Translations under genes and position numbers: made by a program
The notes under the pieces: generated by a model
Told to the model about the DNA's origin: nothing
Database searches by the model: none
Seen by the model: only the letters and a program-made list of their open reading frames with translations
Shown here: positions 1 through 9,146 of the stretch, piece after piece
Position numbering within the stretch: the stretch's first letter is position 1
How the letters are laid out: every line of letters starts with the position of its first letter
From: Deltaproteobacteria bacterium
Lineage (GTDB): Bacteria; Desulfobacterota; Desulfuromonadia; Desulfuromonadales; BM103
Assembly (NCBI GenBank): GCA_024279915.1
Contig: JAJRRB010000093.1
Span: forward strand, 1 to 55,265
Direction: 5' to 3'
DNA length: 55,265 nt

Positions 1-2
1 AA

Positions 3-134
3 GGACCTCAGTGGAGAAGTGGGACGAGTTTGCCGACAGAAATGGTGTCCCCAGGAGAATTGCAGGCCAGCTTGGCTTTGTTCATTTATCTTGAAAAAAT
101 AAGAAAAGCTCACTACCTCGACAAGGACTTCTAG
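3..134 (+). CDS. C-terminal fragment of an unidentified protein
   Basis: An open frame enters from the left edge and ends at a TAG at 132-134. The visible tail contains PTEMVSPGELQASLALFIYL and then a basic, hydrophilic end. It has protein-like composition, and the amphipathic helix pattern is more convincing than the other two frames, which also stay open for 80-100 bases. No family is recognised. It converges on the permease pair. Most of the gene lies outside the window, so this call is tentative. Confidence 0.35.
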   Translation, partial: GPQWRSGTSLPTEMVSPGELQASLALFIYLEKIRKAHYLDKDF

Positions 135-198
135 CATTTACACACGTTATTGGTGAACGGTTTGCTACATTGGCGGTGCTTTTTTTATGCAGTCAGTG

Positions 199-705
199 CT
201 ACGCTCTTCGCAGCATAAGTTTCTCCAGCAACAGACCCATGGGAATAGCAAGGAGCAATGTGAGCACGCCACGGACCAGAGAAAACTTCCAGCCGAGAAA
301 GAGGATTTCCAGAGGAATCATGGGGATTTTTACGGTGTAGGCGGCAAGCACGGTAGCAACCACAGCCCAACGTGCTCCCTGTTGATGCAGGCTCATCAAT
401 AGAGGGAAAATGATGTAGGCCGGGCCGATCAGGATTGTACCGCACAGTGCCGCCAGAAGCAGGCCTCTCCAGCCGCTTTCCTGGCCAACCATTTGTGAAA
501 CACGATCTCGGCTGATCCAGGCCTGAGTCAGTCCGACCAGGCCAAAGACAGCGATGATGATCGGTAGGGCAGAAACAAGAATGTCCAAGCCTCTTGCCAG
601 GGCCTGTCCAGCTTTTCCCGGATCAATAGTAAAGGCCCAGAGGTAAAGACCAATGATGACCAAGGTGAGCCAGTAACCCTTAAGTATTTGGAGCAGTAAA
701 CGCAT
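199..705 (-). CDS. Half-size permease, ArsP/DUF318-like (second of pair)
   Basis: This is a 168-aa integral membrane protein with about four hydrophobic segments and a cytoplasmic-type basic C-terminus. The pattern of a helix pair, a glycine-rich re-entrant stretch (LLLAALCGTILIGPAYIIFP) and another helix pair resembles one half of the two-fold COG0701/DUF318 permeases. Full-length members have both halves in one chain. Its ATG overlaps the stop of the upstream gene by one base (TAATG), so the two are translationally coupled and probably form a heterodimeric transporter. The substrate cannot be read from the sequence. DUF318 members have been linked to organoarsenicals and other solutes, and I do not claim that here. 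Confidence 0.65.
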   Translation of the reverse strand: MRLLLQILKGYWLTLVIIGLYLWAFTIDPGKAGQALARGLDILVSALPIIIAVFGLVGLTQAWISRDRVSQMVGQESGWRGLLLAALCGTILIGPAYIIFPLLMSLHQQGARWAVVATVLAAYTVKIPMIPLEILFLGWKFSLVRGVLTLLLAIPMGLLLEKLMLRRA

Positions 706-1187
706 TAAATAAACATCCCTATGCAGAGTCCGATCAGCAGTGCTGAGACAAACGCCAGTCCGTTGCGCAACAGGGCAAAGCGAAGACCAAAGACTTCGGC
801 CTCAAACGGCAGCGTGATAATCCCCACAGAGATCCAGGCGACAATGAATGTTGCCACAGCCGAAGGCCAGGCGCCATTGTCGATCAGGGCTCCTGCCAGG
901 GGGAAGGCGGCAAAGGGTGGTCCAATGGCTATAGAACCCAGTCCAGCGCCCGTTAGCAGTGCCATCAGTCCGGCATCCGCACCAAAACGGCTTTCAATCC
1001 ATGCCGGAGGAACAAACTGCTCGAACAGGCCGATTAATGCAAAGATTGCCAGTAACAGCGGGATCATTTTGACGAAAGACTCAACAGAGATTTTCAGGCT
1101 TCTTCTGGTCTTTTCTGCTGAAGAACGGCCCAGTAACAGGTAGGCAATGATGATTATTGTTAAATAGATGAGACCAATGGTAGTCAT
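705..1187 (-). CDS. Half-size permease, ArsP/DUF318-like (first of pair)
   Basis: This 160-aa membrane protein has four hydrophobic segments. Its central glycine-rich segment (LTGAGLGSIAIGPPFAAFPL) mirrors the GTILIGPAYIIFP segment of its downstream partner, so the two ORFs are internally homologous halves of one permease fold. It is the first gene of a two-gene minus-strand operon with a one-base stop/start overlap. The split halves must assemble together if they behave like the fused family members. No accessory soluble domain or metal-binding cysteine pair is visible. About 200 bases of apparently non-coding DNA separate it from tRNA-Ser. Confidence 0.65.
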   Translation of the reverse strand: MTTIGLIYLTIIIIAYLLLGRSSAEKTRRSLKISVESFVKMIPLLLAIFALIGLFEQFVPPAWIESRFGADAGLMALLTGAGLGSIAIGPPFAAFPLAGALIDNGAWPSAVATFIVAWISVGIITLPFEAEVFGLRFALLRNGLAFVSALLIGLCIGMFI

Positions 1188-1392
1188 GATTTTCTTTTTA
1201 TGGTTCGAGAACAGGTGGACTTAACAAAACCGTTACAGTGAAATGGTCTTGCTCATCCATATCTACGGCAATCTTCGACAAATAGCACGGATATTTGTCG
1301 GAAATTGGAGAGAATCTGGAACAATCATATTTTGTGGTTGAAAAACGCGGACGACAGCATTACACTGTGCCTCCGCAAAAAAGGTAAATAGT

Positions 1393-1482
<90 letters not shown>

Positions 1483-1547
1483 GTTTTTCTGTTAAGCTTA
1501 AAAGGCTTGACTTTGAACTGGATGTAAGCGATAAACCGTGTTCGTTT

Positions 1548-1624
1548 GCGCCGCTAGCTCAGCTGGATAGAGCATCTGACTACGGATCAGAAGGTCGGGC
1601 GTTCGAATCGTCCGCGGCGCGCCA
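1548..1624 (+). tRNA. tRNA-Arg (anticodon ACG), integration target
   Basis: The acceptor stem GCGCCGC (1548-1554) pairs with GCGGCGC (1614-1620), followed by G and CCA. The anticodon loop CTACGGA reads ACG. The D-arm (AGCTCAGCTGGATAGAGC) and T-arm (GTTCGAATC) are intact. Its last 14 bases plus ATA... are duplicated at 31155-31170, so the gene is the probable attachment site of the mobile element that follows. The tRNA remains complete because the element brings or restores the 3' end. Confidence 0.97.
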
Positions 1625-1626
1625 TA
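1611..1626 (+). repeat. attL: 16-bp copy of tRNA-Arg 3' end
   Basis: TCCGCGGCGCGCCATA at the tRNA-Arg 3' end is repeated exactly at 31155-31170. Tyrosine recombinases typically target tRNA 3' ends, and the interval contains two such recombinases and a mobile-element polymerase. The repeat length and placement fit attL/attR of an integrated element of about 29.5 kb. Confidence 0.75.
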
Positions 1627-1632
1627 TAAATT

Positions 1633-1669
1633 AAGGGATTACAGCCAGTTAGGCTGTAATCCCTTTTTT
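1633..1669 (+). terminator. Rho-independent terminator after tRNA-Arg
   Basis: The stem AGGGATTACAGCC / GGCTGTAATCCCT has an AGTTA loop and is followed by a run of T. It lies just inside attL, so in the integrated state it belongs to the element or was acquired with it. A different terminator follows attR at 31176. Confidence 0.85.
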
Positions 1670-1697
1670 AATTTTGTCCCTCTGTTGTCTTTCGGAT

Positions 1698-1721
1698 GTC
1701 TCTATGCGATCCCGTTGGAGT
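1698..1721 (+). repeat. 24-bp direct repeat, left copy
   Basis: This block contains CTATGCGATCCCGTTGGAGT, which is repeated exactly at 44566-44585. Extending four bases to the left (GTCT here, GTCC there) gives 23 of 24 matches. The two copies bracket the entire accessory region, 42.9 kb apart. Confidence 0.8.
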
Positions 1722-2333
1722 GCCTATTATACGGCGCTTGCCCGATCGAAGTCTGAGAACCACCCGATATCCTTGAGTTTTAGCGGCGAGTTGTATATTG
1801 TCTTAAACAGCCCAATACCGGGGGTAGGTTAAGGGGTCCCGCCTCTGTCACACCCCCCTCCGTGGCAGAGGCATTTTTATGCCCCCTGTCAAAAGAAAGT
1901 GAGATGTGAATGTTATCTTATCTTCAGCGGCAGGTGAAAAGGGGTATGCCAGTAGCGGGGTAATCAGGGAAGTGGCCATTTTGGCTGTTTTTGACCCGCT
2001 AAACTTACTGGCACAACTTCCGAATTGAGGCAAGGAGAAACACCATACTGCCATACAATGCAGGGGCATAAATATGACGTCCCTTCTTTGACCTTGTCCT
2101 TCGATTGCTGTAAGTTGAAATGACTTATTTGTGTTGGTATCTGTGATACTTAGGGGGTACGACGAAAGATAACTACAAGCCATCCGTAAAGAAGCGGAGT
2201 GGCTTGTCTTGTTTTGGATTGTCTGTTTTGGGGAAAGTTTACTGCAAGAGGGGGGTTGGTCAACTTGCAATATTACAGGCCTGAACACACCGGTTCCTAT
2301 AAGACTAATTCAAAACGCCCAAAAGGAGACTAA
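1722..2333. other. Gap without convincing genes
   Basis: Roughly 610 bases lie between the left repeat and the radical SAM gene. A 146-codon minus-strand frame (1848-2288) has a composition unlike a natural protein and no ribosome site, so I do not call it. A short imperfect hairpin around 1843-1872 (GCCTCTG ... CAGAGGC) is visible. The downstream end holds the promoter and ribosome site (AAAAGGAGAC) of the next gene. Confidence 0.6.
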
Positions 2334-3713
2334 ATGAGAGTTCTCTTACTGAACCCACCAAACCTTGAAGAAGCGCAGCTAGATGCACATACCATCCCGT
2401 TAGGGCTAGTTTGTATAAGAGAATTTCTTGTAGAGGAGGGCTATGATGTTGCTACGATTAACCTCTACTTTAGTGATAGCTGGTCTAGCGTTGAATCGAT
2501 TCTTAAAATACAAGAGTTCGATGTTGTTGGGATTCCTTGTTATACCATGCAAAGACATAGTGTTTTTAAGCTTTTAGAGCTCTGCAAAAGTATAAACAGG
2601 GAAGCCGTTACAGTACTAGGTGGGCCACATGCAACCTTTCTTGACAAGATAATACTCAGCAATGAAGAATTTATCGATTATATTATTAGGGAAGAGGGTG
2701 AGTACACATTTCTTGAGCTACTGCAGGCACTCGAAAACAATGATTTAAAAAAAATATGTAGTATTGAAGGGCTTACTCATAGGAGCGAGGGGCGAATTTT
2801 CAGAAATCCATCAAGGAGCGGAATAAAGGATTTATCAAATCTACCTGCGCCCCGTTACTCTAAAGAAGAGTTAGAGAGTGTTATTAAGTGTGACGCTCTA
2901 ACTTTTCATTTTTTGAATGTGGCAAAAGAAGCTAAAACACAATCAATTGGAACCATTCTAGCTTCAAGAGGTTGTAGCAATAGCTGTGTATTTTGCTGCA
3001 ATGGCGCATACTGGAATGGTCAAGTATATTATCCCGTTCAATATGCTTATGAGCAGATCAAGGATGTATACGATAACTTTGGGACTAATTTATTTGATTT
3101 CTATGACGATGATTTCACTCATTCTCAAACATATGTATCTGAGCTGTGTGACCTCATAATAAAAAATAATCTTGCAATATTTTGGTGGTGCTCTAGCAGG
3201 GCCCAGAACCTGTCAAAAGAACTGCTATCTCAAATGAAATCAGCTGGCTGCTTTATGATATCGTACGGTATGGAGTCAGGATCACAACGTATTCTCGATG
3301 AGATCAATAAGGATCTAACAGTTAGAGAAGCAATAGAAGTCTTTAAGTCAACTAAAGAATCTGGGATTGATATTCGATTAACAATTTCTATAGGCCACGG
3401 AAGTGAAGATATTGAGTCTATAAATGAAACCATCCAACTCATTAAGAACGTTAAGCCCCGTCAAGTTGCAATTTATCTGGTCAAGCTCTACCCAGGAACG
3501 CCCCTTTACGATAAAGCAAAGCAGCTTAATTTTGCCAACGACGGCTATTGGTTTGACCGAAGCAAGACTGACGCACTCTTCTACACAGCAGAAAGCTCGC
3601 TTGATCAATTGGTTAAATATCGGGATCTAATAAAGGAGCAACTGGAACCGTATGCCTCTGAAACATATGAAAACAAAAGCTTAACTATTGAGATGAACTT
3701 AGATTGGGGGTGA
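2334..3713 (+). CDS. B12-binding radical SAM protein
   Basis: This is a 459-aa enzyme of the cobalamin-binding radical SAM class. Residues 1-140 form a B12-binding Rossmann-type domain (MRVLLLNPPN start, VVGIPCYT, VLGGPHATF). A radical SAM core follows, with the cluster motif CSNSCVFC near residue 215 (CxxxCxxC) and downstream GMESGSQRIL and SIGHGSE segments typical of the SAM/TIM barrel. A strong AAAAGGAGA site precedes the ATG. It stands alone on the plus strand and converges with the NACHT gene. Such enzymes do methylations or rearrangements in natural-product or lipid pathways. No substrate can be deduced, and no biosynthetic partners sit next to it. Confidence 0.85.
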   Translation: MRVLLLNPPNLEEAQLDAHTIPLGLVCIREFLVEEGYDVATINLYFSDSWSSVESILKIQEFDVVGIPCYTMQRHSVFKLLELCKSINREAVTVLGGPHATFLDKIILSNEEFIDYIIREEGEYTFLELLQALENNDLKKICSIEGLTHRSEGRIFRNPSRSGIKDLSNLPAPRYSKEELESVIKCDALTFHFLNVAKEAKTQSIGTILASRGCSNSCVFCCNGAYWNGQVYYPVQYAYEQIKDVYDNFGTNLFDFYDDDFTHSQTYVSELCDLIIKNNLAIFWWCSSRAQNLSKELLSQMKSAGCFMISYGMESGSQRILDEINKDLTVREAIEVFKSTKESGIDIRLTISIGHGSEDIESINETIQLIKNVKPRQVAIYLVKLYPGTPLYDKAKQLNFANDGYWFDRSKTDALFYTAESSLDQLVKYRDLIKEQLEPYASETYENKSLTIEMNLDWG

Positions 3714-3733
3714 GCATCAAGATGCTATTTACT

Positions 3734-6523
3734 TCATCCAGTGGAAAAGGTCCCAGGCGACTCTTGCGAATCAATTCCTGTATTGACTTTCTGAATTACG
3801 ATTCTGAAACCTAAATCCCAATAAGCGTTGCATGGTGGATCGTCAAGACGGAAACTTGAATGTGAAGCATATTTCTCTCGGCTATACCATGAACTTCCAC
3901 GGACAATACGTTTTTCCAGGCCTTCCAAATTTGTGATTTTGGGGTAGTCAGTCCATGGACAAGAGACACTGTCAATCCACTCCCAGACATTCCCTGCCAT
4001 GTCCTCTGCGCTATTTTGTTTAGCCTTAGAACTGTTATTCAAACCATAGAATCCAACTGGAATGCTCCCAAAACGTACGATTTCAGGTGCACCACTATCA
4101 TTAAATGTTCGAATATGGCAGAACGTGTCATTGCATTCTACTTCTATGGGATTGTTATTATCGCCAGCGTCCCAACCACGGCTGGCCGTCCACTCCCATT
4201 CAATTTCAGATGGTAGTCTGACCACATCTTCTGAATCAATAAGTCCATCTTGAACCATCTTATGATGCAACCATCGACAGAATGCCTGAGCTTCCCACAG
4301 ATTCACTCCTACAACGGGGGCAGTCAGTAAATTGAATCTCTGATCGTCCCAATACAGAGGACGTCTCCGCTCCATAATCCGTCTGGCAATTCTTGCCGCA
4401 TGGTCTTCTGCGTATCGAGCAAACTCTGGCTCCCCAAATTCTTTTACAAAATTATCCTCTTTTTGATTGTCCCACAATGCTACGAGCGTTTTAAGAAAGT
4501 TTGGATCTTGTTGTTGCCAAAGGGTGGCCTCATTGCCTATCCACCATTTTGACTCTTCGTACCCACCGGCGTTGATGAACTCAAGATATTCACAGTTCAT
4601 TACAGGAAAGCGACTTATTTGGAAAGGGGCAACGCTGACATCCAAAGAAGGATTAGACGGTACCTGCTTTTGCTCCTGCATCGGTAGCGGCTCATCAGTG
4701 CCAACCCGGCCGTCACCCCCGGGTACTTCCACCATATGAACCTGAGCGACTATGCGTTTACCATCCGGGGCAAAGAAACGTGGATCTCGTATGCGACTTA
4801 CCGCGCATAAGGCTCTCATTCTCAACGCGAGTGGCAAGTCAATCAATCTAGATATTTCAAAAACTATCTTTGTTGCAGCGGGCCAAAGCCCTGCAAAACC
4901 CTTCGAATTATCGCGATATTCACCACTCAACGCCGAAGTCAGCCCATAGTGCTTTGCTCCGTCGATACCGAACTCCGATAACATTTCACACGCCAAACAT
5001 GCTCCCACCGCAGCCTCTTCCGAAACTTTTGGCTCACCTTGACTACCAGACTCGGGTTTTGCTTGGTTGAGTAGATAGTCGCACATGACAAGCATTTCTG
5101 TTTTTCCCTTTCCTGTCATTTGTGCGATACCTGCAATACACATATACACTTCAGCCCAACTTGATCTAAGGGCCAGCACTTCTCTCTTTGGATATTCGTA
5201 AGTAGCAAGCCAACGTGCCGCAAGATAGCTCTGGAGACTTCTGTGCGCAAATTGGTAGCATTCAGTCCTACTTTGCTGAAGCAAACCTGCAGACGATGTC
5301 CCAACCAAACGATCAATGTAAAGAAGTGTTAGCTCCGTGACATGTCGATCGTCCATATCAAGAATGCGCCTATGTTCAACTTCCTTCTTGAAGTATTTCC
5401 GCGTGTATTCTTCTAGATCTGACATTGACCATCCGCGGTTGCCTTCTTCTGTAGAATTATCGGCGGCAACATGCATGTCAAAAGCGATGTGGCTTGCAAG
5501 ATCCTTTAATGTTCTATTGTCAATTTGGTCAAAATGCTCATCCTCGGACTTGTCCCGCTTCTCGCGTTCGATCAGTATGCAGTCGATCGCATCTCGCAGA
5601 AGCGCTGTTCTCCCAAGAGACCCCTTCAATCGTGCCTGCACGACGATTGCTGCTAGGAGCGGGATTTCAACCAAGGTCTTGAGCTCCTTATGTGAATCTA
5701 TGAGGGCTCTAGTTTTTGCTATATTCTGCCGAACTTTATATTGTTTATTTTCGGCAGCGGCTTCGTGCCATTGCTCAATATATGCATCAAAGTCGTCTTC
5801 AGAGAATCCTGACAGCTCCAGAACGGGCACACCCCTTAATTGACGACGTGGCTCTTCATTGGTGTAGTCGCCGACCCTACATGTTACGGTGACTCGATTA
5901 GGGCTTGCGGTTATAAAAGCCTCAAGCCACCTTTTCAATTCTGGCAAAATGTTCTGATTGACTTCATCGAGGCCATCAAAGAAAAACCAAAGATGGCCAC
6001 GGGTGCTTGCGTCGCAAAGAAAATCAGTCACCTGAGGCCGCTCAGATACTAATGGTGATAAATTTAGTAGATCTCTGATCCCGGTTAAGTTTTTATAGGG
6101 ATTCACTTCTTTTAGCGATATGTGCACTGGTATCCAACCAATGTTGTCATTGCTAGCCTGCACGGCTTTCAATCCAACCAATCGGCGGCATAGCGTTGTC
6201 TTGCCATACCCGGGTCCAGCCACAACTACGCATTTCTTGAACATTTCCATATTTAGAGCATAGTCAACCTGAAGTGACGATTTCTTCTTTAGTATCTCTT
6301 GCTCTTCGGGCGGAGCAGTCATGGAAGTTTGCCCATGGGATAATACACAAACCCTCGGTGGGATCCATACATCCTCAAGACGCAAACGCTCTGCATTAAA
6401 GCCGCGTGGATTTCCGAAAGCTAAGTATTGACTATCTGCAATGACAGCGGATAAATAATCGAATATATCCCCTGTTATGTTGAGCTTTGGGAGGGAACCT
6501 CGCTCAAAGGAGATTGAGTCCAT
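3734..6523 (-). CDS. NACHT NTPase with C-terminal FGE/C-type-lectin-like domain
   Basis: This 929-aa STAND-type NTPase has a P-loop GPGYGKTT at residues 103-110 and a Walker B FFFDGLDE near 180-187, the NACHT signature. A helical and winged-helix region follows to about 590. Residues from about 600 to 915 match a formylglycine-generating-enzyme (sulfatase-modifying) fold: VPGG near the start, LPSEIEWEW, DMAGNVWEWIDS, VRGSSWYS and LGFRIV. Here that fold probably acts as a sensor or binding module. NACHT proteins are known bacterial antiphage ATPases. The effector is not obvious, but the gene starts two bases after its partner, a small membrane protein, which could deliver the killing step. Defence is inferred. 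Confidence 0.8.
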   Translation of the reverse strand: MDSISFERGSLPKLNITGDIFDYLSAVIADSQYLAFGNPRGFNAERLRLEDVWIPPRVCVLSHGQTSMTAPPEEQEILKKKSSLQVDYALNMEMFKKCVVVAGPGYGKTTLCRRLVGLKAVQASNDNIGWIPVHISLKEVNPYKNLTGIRDLLNLSPLVSERPQVTDFLCDASTRGHLWFFFDGLDEVNQNILPELKRWLEAFITASPNRVTVTCRVGDYTNEEPRRQLRGVPVLELSGFSEDDFDAYIEQWHEAAAENKQYKVRQNIAKTRALIDSHKELKTLVEIPLLAAIVVQARLKGSLGRTALLRDAIDCILIEREKRDKSEDEHFDQIDNRTLKDLASHIAFDMHVAADNSTEEGNRGWSMSDLEEYTRKYFKKEVEHRRILDMDDRHVTELTLLYIDRLVGTSSAGLLQQSRTECYQFAHRSLQSYLAARWLATYEYPKREVLALRSSWAEVYMCIAGIAQMTGKGKTEMLVMCDYLLNQAKPESGSQGEPKVSEEAAVGACLACEMLSEFGIDGAKHYGLTSALSGEYRDNSKGFAGLWPAATKIVFEISRLIDLPLALRMRALCAVSRIRDPRFFAPDGKRIVAQVHMVEVPGGDGRVGTDEPLPMQEQKQVPSNPSLDVSVAPFQISRFPVMNCEYLEFINAGGYEESKWWIGNEATLWQQQDPNFLKTLVALWDNQKEDNFVKEFGEPEFARYAEDHAARIARRIMERRRPLYWDDQRFNLLTAPVVGVNLWEAQAFCRWLHHKMVQDGLIDSEDVVRLPSEIEWEWTASRGWDAGDNNNPIEVECNDTFCHIRTFNDSGAPEIVRFGSIPVGFYGLNNSSKAKQNSAEDMAGNVWEWIDSVSCPWTDYPKITNLEGLEKRIVRGSSWYSREKYASHSSFRLDDPPCNAYWDLGFRIVIQKVNTGIDSQESPGTFSTG

Positions 6524-6525
6524 AT

Positions 6526-7203
6526 CTAGACACCTCCCTGGAGAAAATCGGGTGGGTTAGCTTGGCCATCAATGGCAAGCACTTGTCCGTCTTTAACTAT
6601 TTGGGGAATACTTATCAAGTTGCCTAAAGATGATCTTTTCCAGCACGACCCTGCTCTGTCGAGAAAATTTAAGTCACAAAAATACTTAACTGCGGGCCCT
6701 GACCTTAATGTTAGTTTTTTGCGAAAATAGCCCACAGGTATCGGCCCAAAAAAAGGTATATCCCCTCCTTCCGAATCCGCACCAATGAGTTTTGCTGTCC
6801 AGACCTGTATTGGGAGAGGAGTTGTATTATTGAAGTGTAGATACCAACCTTTTTCCATTTTCACACCCTCAAAAGAGAGTGTCCCATCCTCATATGTAAT
6901 CCAGCAATAGACCTGAGTGCGATGCTCGCGATCTTGGCGTTCAATATCGGCCTTATGTGCTTGTGAACTTTTGACAAACGTATTTATTGCGACGAAGACC
7001 GCAGCGACAGTACCTACACCTTGAGCCCAAGTCCCAATGTCACCAAACCGCTGATAGTCAACAGTTCCACCGCCAAAGAGACCAAGCCCCCAAAGGTCGA
7101 GCATTAAGAGAAAGCCGACCACACATAACAGGAGAGTAGAGCAAGCTGCAGACCGCCAAAATTGGACGCACCAAGCTCCCGTTTTTTGTAAACGAGCAGG
7201 CAC
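6526..7203 (-). CDS. Membrane-anchored partner of the NACHT protein
   Basis: This ORF of about 225 aa probably starts at GTG (7203). Two hydrophobic segments lie at roughly residues 17-38 and 57-75 (TWAQGVGTVAAVFVAINTF), and a soluble beta-rich C-terminal part contains YCWITYEDGTLSFEGV. The domain is not recognised, although GTWAQGVGTVAAV-type helices occur in many small bacterial membrane proteins next to defence genes. It ends three bases before the NACHT gene starts, so the two form an operon. It may be the membrane effector or anchor for the NTPase. The start is uncertain because no good ribosome site is visible. Confidence 0.6.
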   Translation of the reverse strand: MPARLQKTGAWCVQFWRSAACSTLLLCVVGFLLMLDLWGLGLFGGGTVDYQRFGDIGTWAQGVGTVAAVFVAINTFVKSSQAHKADIERQDREHRTQVYCWITYEDGTLSFEGVKMEKGWYLHFNNTTPLPIQVWTAKLIGADSEGGDIPFFGPIPVGYFRKKLTLRSGPAVKYFCDLNFLDRAGSCWKRSSLGNLISIPQIVKDGQVLAIDGQANPPDFLQGGV

Positions 7204-7263
7204 ATGTGGATCTTTTTTTTATCCATCGTATAGACGACCGGTACGCCCCCCCCTCCCTTTATG

Positions 7264-8259
7264 CTAGATATCGTTGGTGTCGAGCGTGATGGCATTTGGG
7301 GGTACTTGCCCGGCTAAAACGGAGAGTAGATTTTCCGCTGCCATCTCGGCCATCCGATGCAACGCCTGCTCACTCAGATACGCGCAATGTGGTGTTACTA
7401 GTAACTTAGGAGCGAGCTTGAGTAGTCCATAGGGATCTTGATCTGGCGATGGGGTTGGCTCTTCATAGTAGCCATCTATCGCCGCAGCCCGAAGCTCATT
7501 GTTTTCGAGTGATGTGCGCAAGGCATTGGGATCAACTAGTTCAGCTCGAGCCGTGTTGACTAGCATCCCATTAGAACCAAGAGCGGCTAACTCACTCGCG
7601 CCTACGATGTGATCAGTTACACCGGACTGATGGTCCAAGTGTAAAGACAAGATATCCACCTGTTCGCAGAGTTCAAGTATTGATTTCGCTTGTGTAAATC
7701 CCAGATCATCGAGTGCTGGACGTGCAGTTCGGTTCCAGTAAAACACTTGTGCGCCGAATCCAGTCGACAAGATTCGAGCAACTTCCTGACCAATGTGCCC
7801 CATTCCTACAATACCGACTTTCGCCCCGATCAGAGACGGGGTAGCGATTTCGCTCCAGCCACCTGCGGTAACTTGGTTGGCCCGATTAGTAATATCCCTT
7901 GTAATATCTAACATGAGAGCGACCGCAAATTCTGCCACTGCTGCGAAGTTTGCATGCGGAGTATATGTAAAGGCTGTTTGCGTCGATTCCTTGGGTAATT
8001 GCATGAATGTGCTATAGCCAGTCCCAAGAAAACAGGCTACTTGCAATTCTTCAAGTTGGTTCCCAACGTCCTCTGTCATTCGCTCATAGCCACCTAGTAC
8101 GTATCCCCATGCACCTTGTAGCGCAGCAACGACCTCTTCTTTCTTAAGATCTCCAGGTACTGATTCAAGCTCTAACCCAGACGCAATCAGCTTTTCGGCG
8201 ACGTCCGCAGGAAATGTTGCGCCTGTGATCAAAACACGTTTCTTAGTTTCATTTGCCAT
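7264..8259 (-). CDS. D-isomer-specific 2-hydroxyacid dehydrogenase-like protein
   Basis: This 331-aa NAD(P)-dependent enzyme starts at MANETKK (8259), preceded by AAAGGA; an upstream ATG at 8286 is less likely. The N-terminal catalytic domain is followed by a Rossmann domain with VGIVGMGHIG (GxGxxG) and by the active-site segments NTARAELVD (Arg), a Glu in the ELRAAAIDGYYEEPT region, and TPHCAYLS (His). This is the family's Arg/Glu/His arrangement. It lies directly downstream of the DDAH-like gene (38 bases), suggesting one pathway, possibly reduction of a 2-oxo acid formed from a guanidino or amino acid. The substrate is unknown. The pair is cargo in the element. Confidence 0.85.
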   Translation of the reverse strand: MANETKKRVLITGATFPADVAEKLIASGLELESVPGDLKKEEVVAALQGAWGYVLGGYERMTEDVGNQLEELQVACFLGTGYSTFMQLPKESTQTAFTYTPHANFAAVAEFAVALMLDITRDITNRANQVTAGGWSEIATPSLIGAKVGIVGMGHIGQEVARILSTGFGAQVFYWNRTARPALDDLGFTQAKSILELCEQVDILSLHLDHQSGVTDHIVGASELAALGSNGMLVNTARAELVDPNALRTSLENNELRAAAIDGYYEEPTPSPDQDPYGLLKLAPKLLVTPHCAYLSEQALHRMAEMAAENLLSVLAGQVPPNAITLDTNDI

Positions 8260-8297
8260 GTGAGTTATCCTTTCAATTCTGTTCATCTACGATAAAA

Positions 8298-9146
8298 TTA
8301 GCTACGGACGAGGGGAAATGTCATGCAACGGATACCTCCGCCCACTTTGCCTATTTCACTAAGTTCGAGAGGGATACATTCAAAACCACGGCGTTGCAAT
8401 TGGTCAGCGATACGCTCGTGTCTGACATCCAGCATAACGGTTTGTGGACTTATCGAAAGGATATTCGCTCCCGCCTCCAGATACTCGTTGTCGGTTACTT
8501 CTATCCAGTCGATGTCCTTTAATGAATCTGGTAATTTTTCCTTCAAGGATTTACAGTGAACGATGCCAGTCGTCGGGCCGACAAGATTCATCACCATATC
8601 CAAGTGGAGTGCCCCGTTGACTAGTGGGATGCACGAGACTCGGTATTCAGGCAAGACCTGCTGCAGGCCCTCTATTCCGAGCTTATCCGTCCTTCCACTC
8701 AGTCCAACAAAAATTTCGTTTCTAGTAACAGTAACGTCGCCGCCCTCAAGCGTACCAGACGTAGGAATTAGTAAGTTCTCCTCAATTCCAAGAGCACCTT
8801 TAACCGCATTTGGTTCACCGTAGCGAGCTTCGCACGCCATTCGGCCAAGAACACATTTACTACCAATAATAAACCCAGCATCACGAACATTGAACTGCAT
8901 CGGGAATCGTTCGTCTGGTGGTATATCGTGAACTTCAACACCCCTAGATATCAATTGATCTCGGACAGCATCATGTTGACAACAGAGATAATTGGAGTTC
9001 GGCTCCTGATTGGTCCCATAGATGTTTCGCTGTGTAGTATTGACAGGCTTGGTTATTTTGAAGAAATCTGGACGGACTAGTGCCACTCTTCGAAGGAGTC
9101 CCCACTCTTCCTCGACTGCCGGTTGCCACCTTATCCCCATTTTCAT
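8298..9146 (-). CDS. Amidinotransferase/DDAH-family hydrolase
   Basis: This 282-aa member of the guanidino-modifying enzyme superfamily resembles dimethylarginine dimethylaminohydrolase and arginine deiminase. Features are MQFNVRDAGFIIG near residue 85, the EGGDV motif (TSGTLEGGDV), LHLDMVMNLVG with the catalytic His, and a C-terminal GGGIRCMTFPL placing the nucleophilic Cys at residue 274. The ATG at 9146 is preceded by AGAAGGA. The family attacks the guanidinium carbon of arginine-like substrates through a covalent Cys-amidino intermediate. It is the first gene of a two-gene operon with the dehydrogenase. A role in methylarginine, canavanine-like or guanidino toxin chemistry is possible but not shown. 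Confidence 0.85.
   Translation of the reverse strand: MKMGIRWQPAVEEEWGLLRRVALVRPDFFKITKPVNTTQRNIYGTNQEPNSNYLCCQHDAVRDQLISRGVEVHDIPPDERFPMQFNVRDAGFIIGSKCVLGRMACEARYGEPNAVKGALGIEENLLIPTSGTLEGGDVTVTRNEIFVGLSGRTDKLGIEGLQQVLPEYRVSCIPLVNGALHLDMVMNLVGPTTGIVHCKSLKEKLPDSLKDIDWIEVTDNEYLEAGANILSISPQTVMLDVRHERIADQLQRRGFECIPLELSEIGKVGGGIRCMTFPLVRS

Noticed and set aside
721-1143. 140-aa plus-strand ORF opposite the permease
   Set aside because: Antisense shadow of a clear membrane protein; composition fits a reverse-complement artefact.
1848-2288. 146-aa minus-strand ORF in the left gap
   Set aside because: Low-complexity, Ser/Thr/Pro-rich shadow-like composition, no ribosome site and no recognisable domain.
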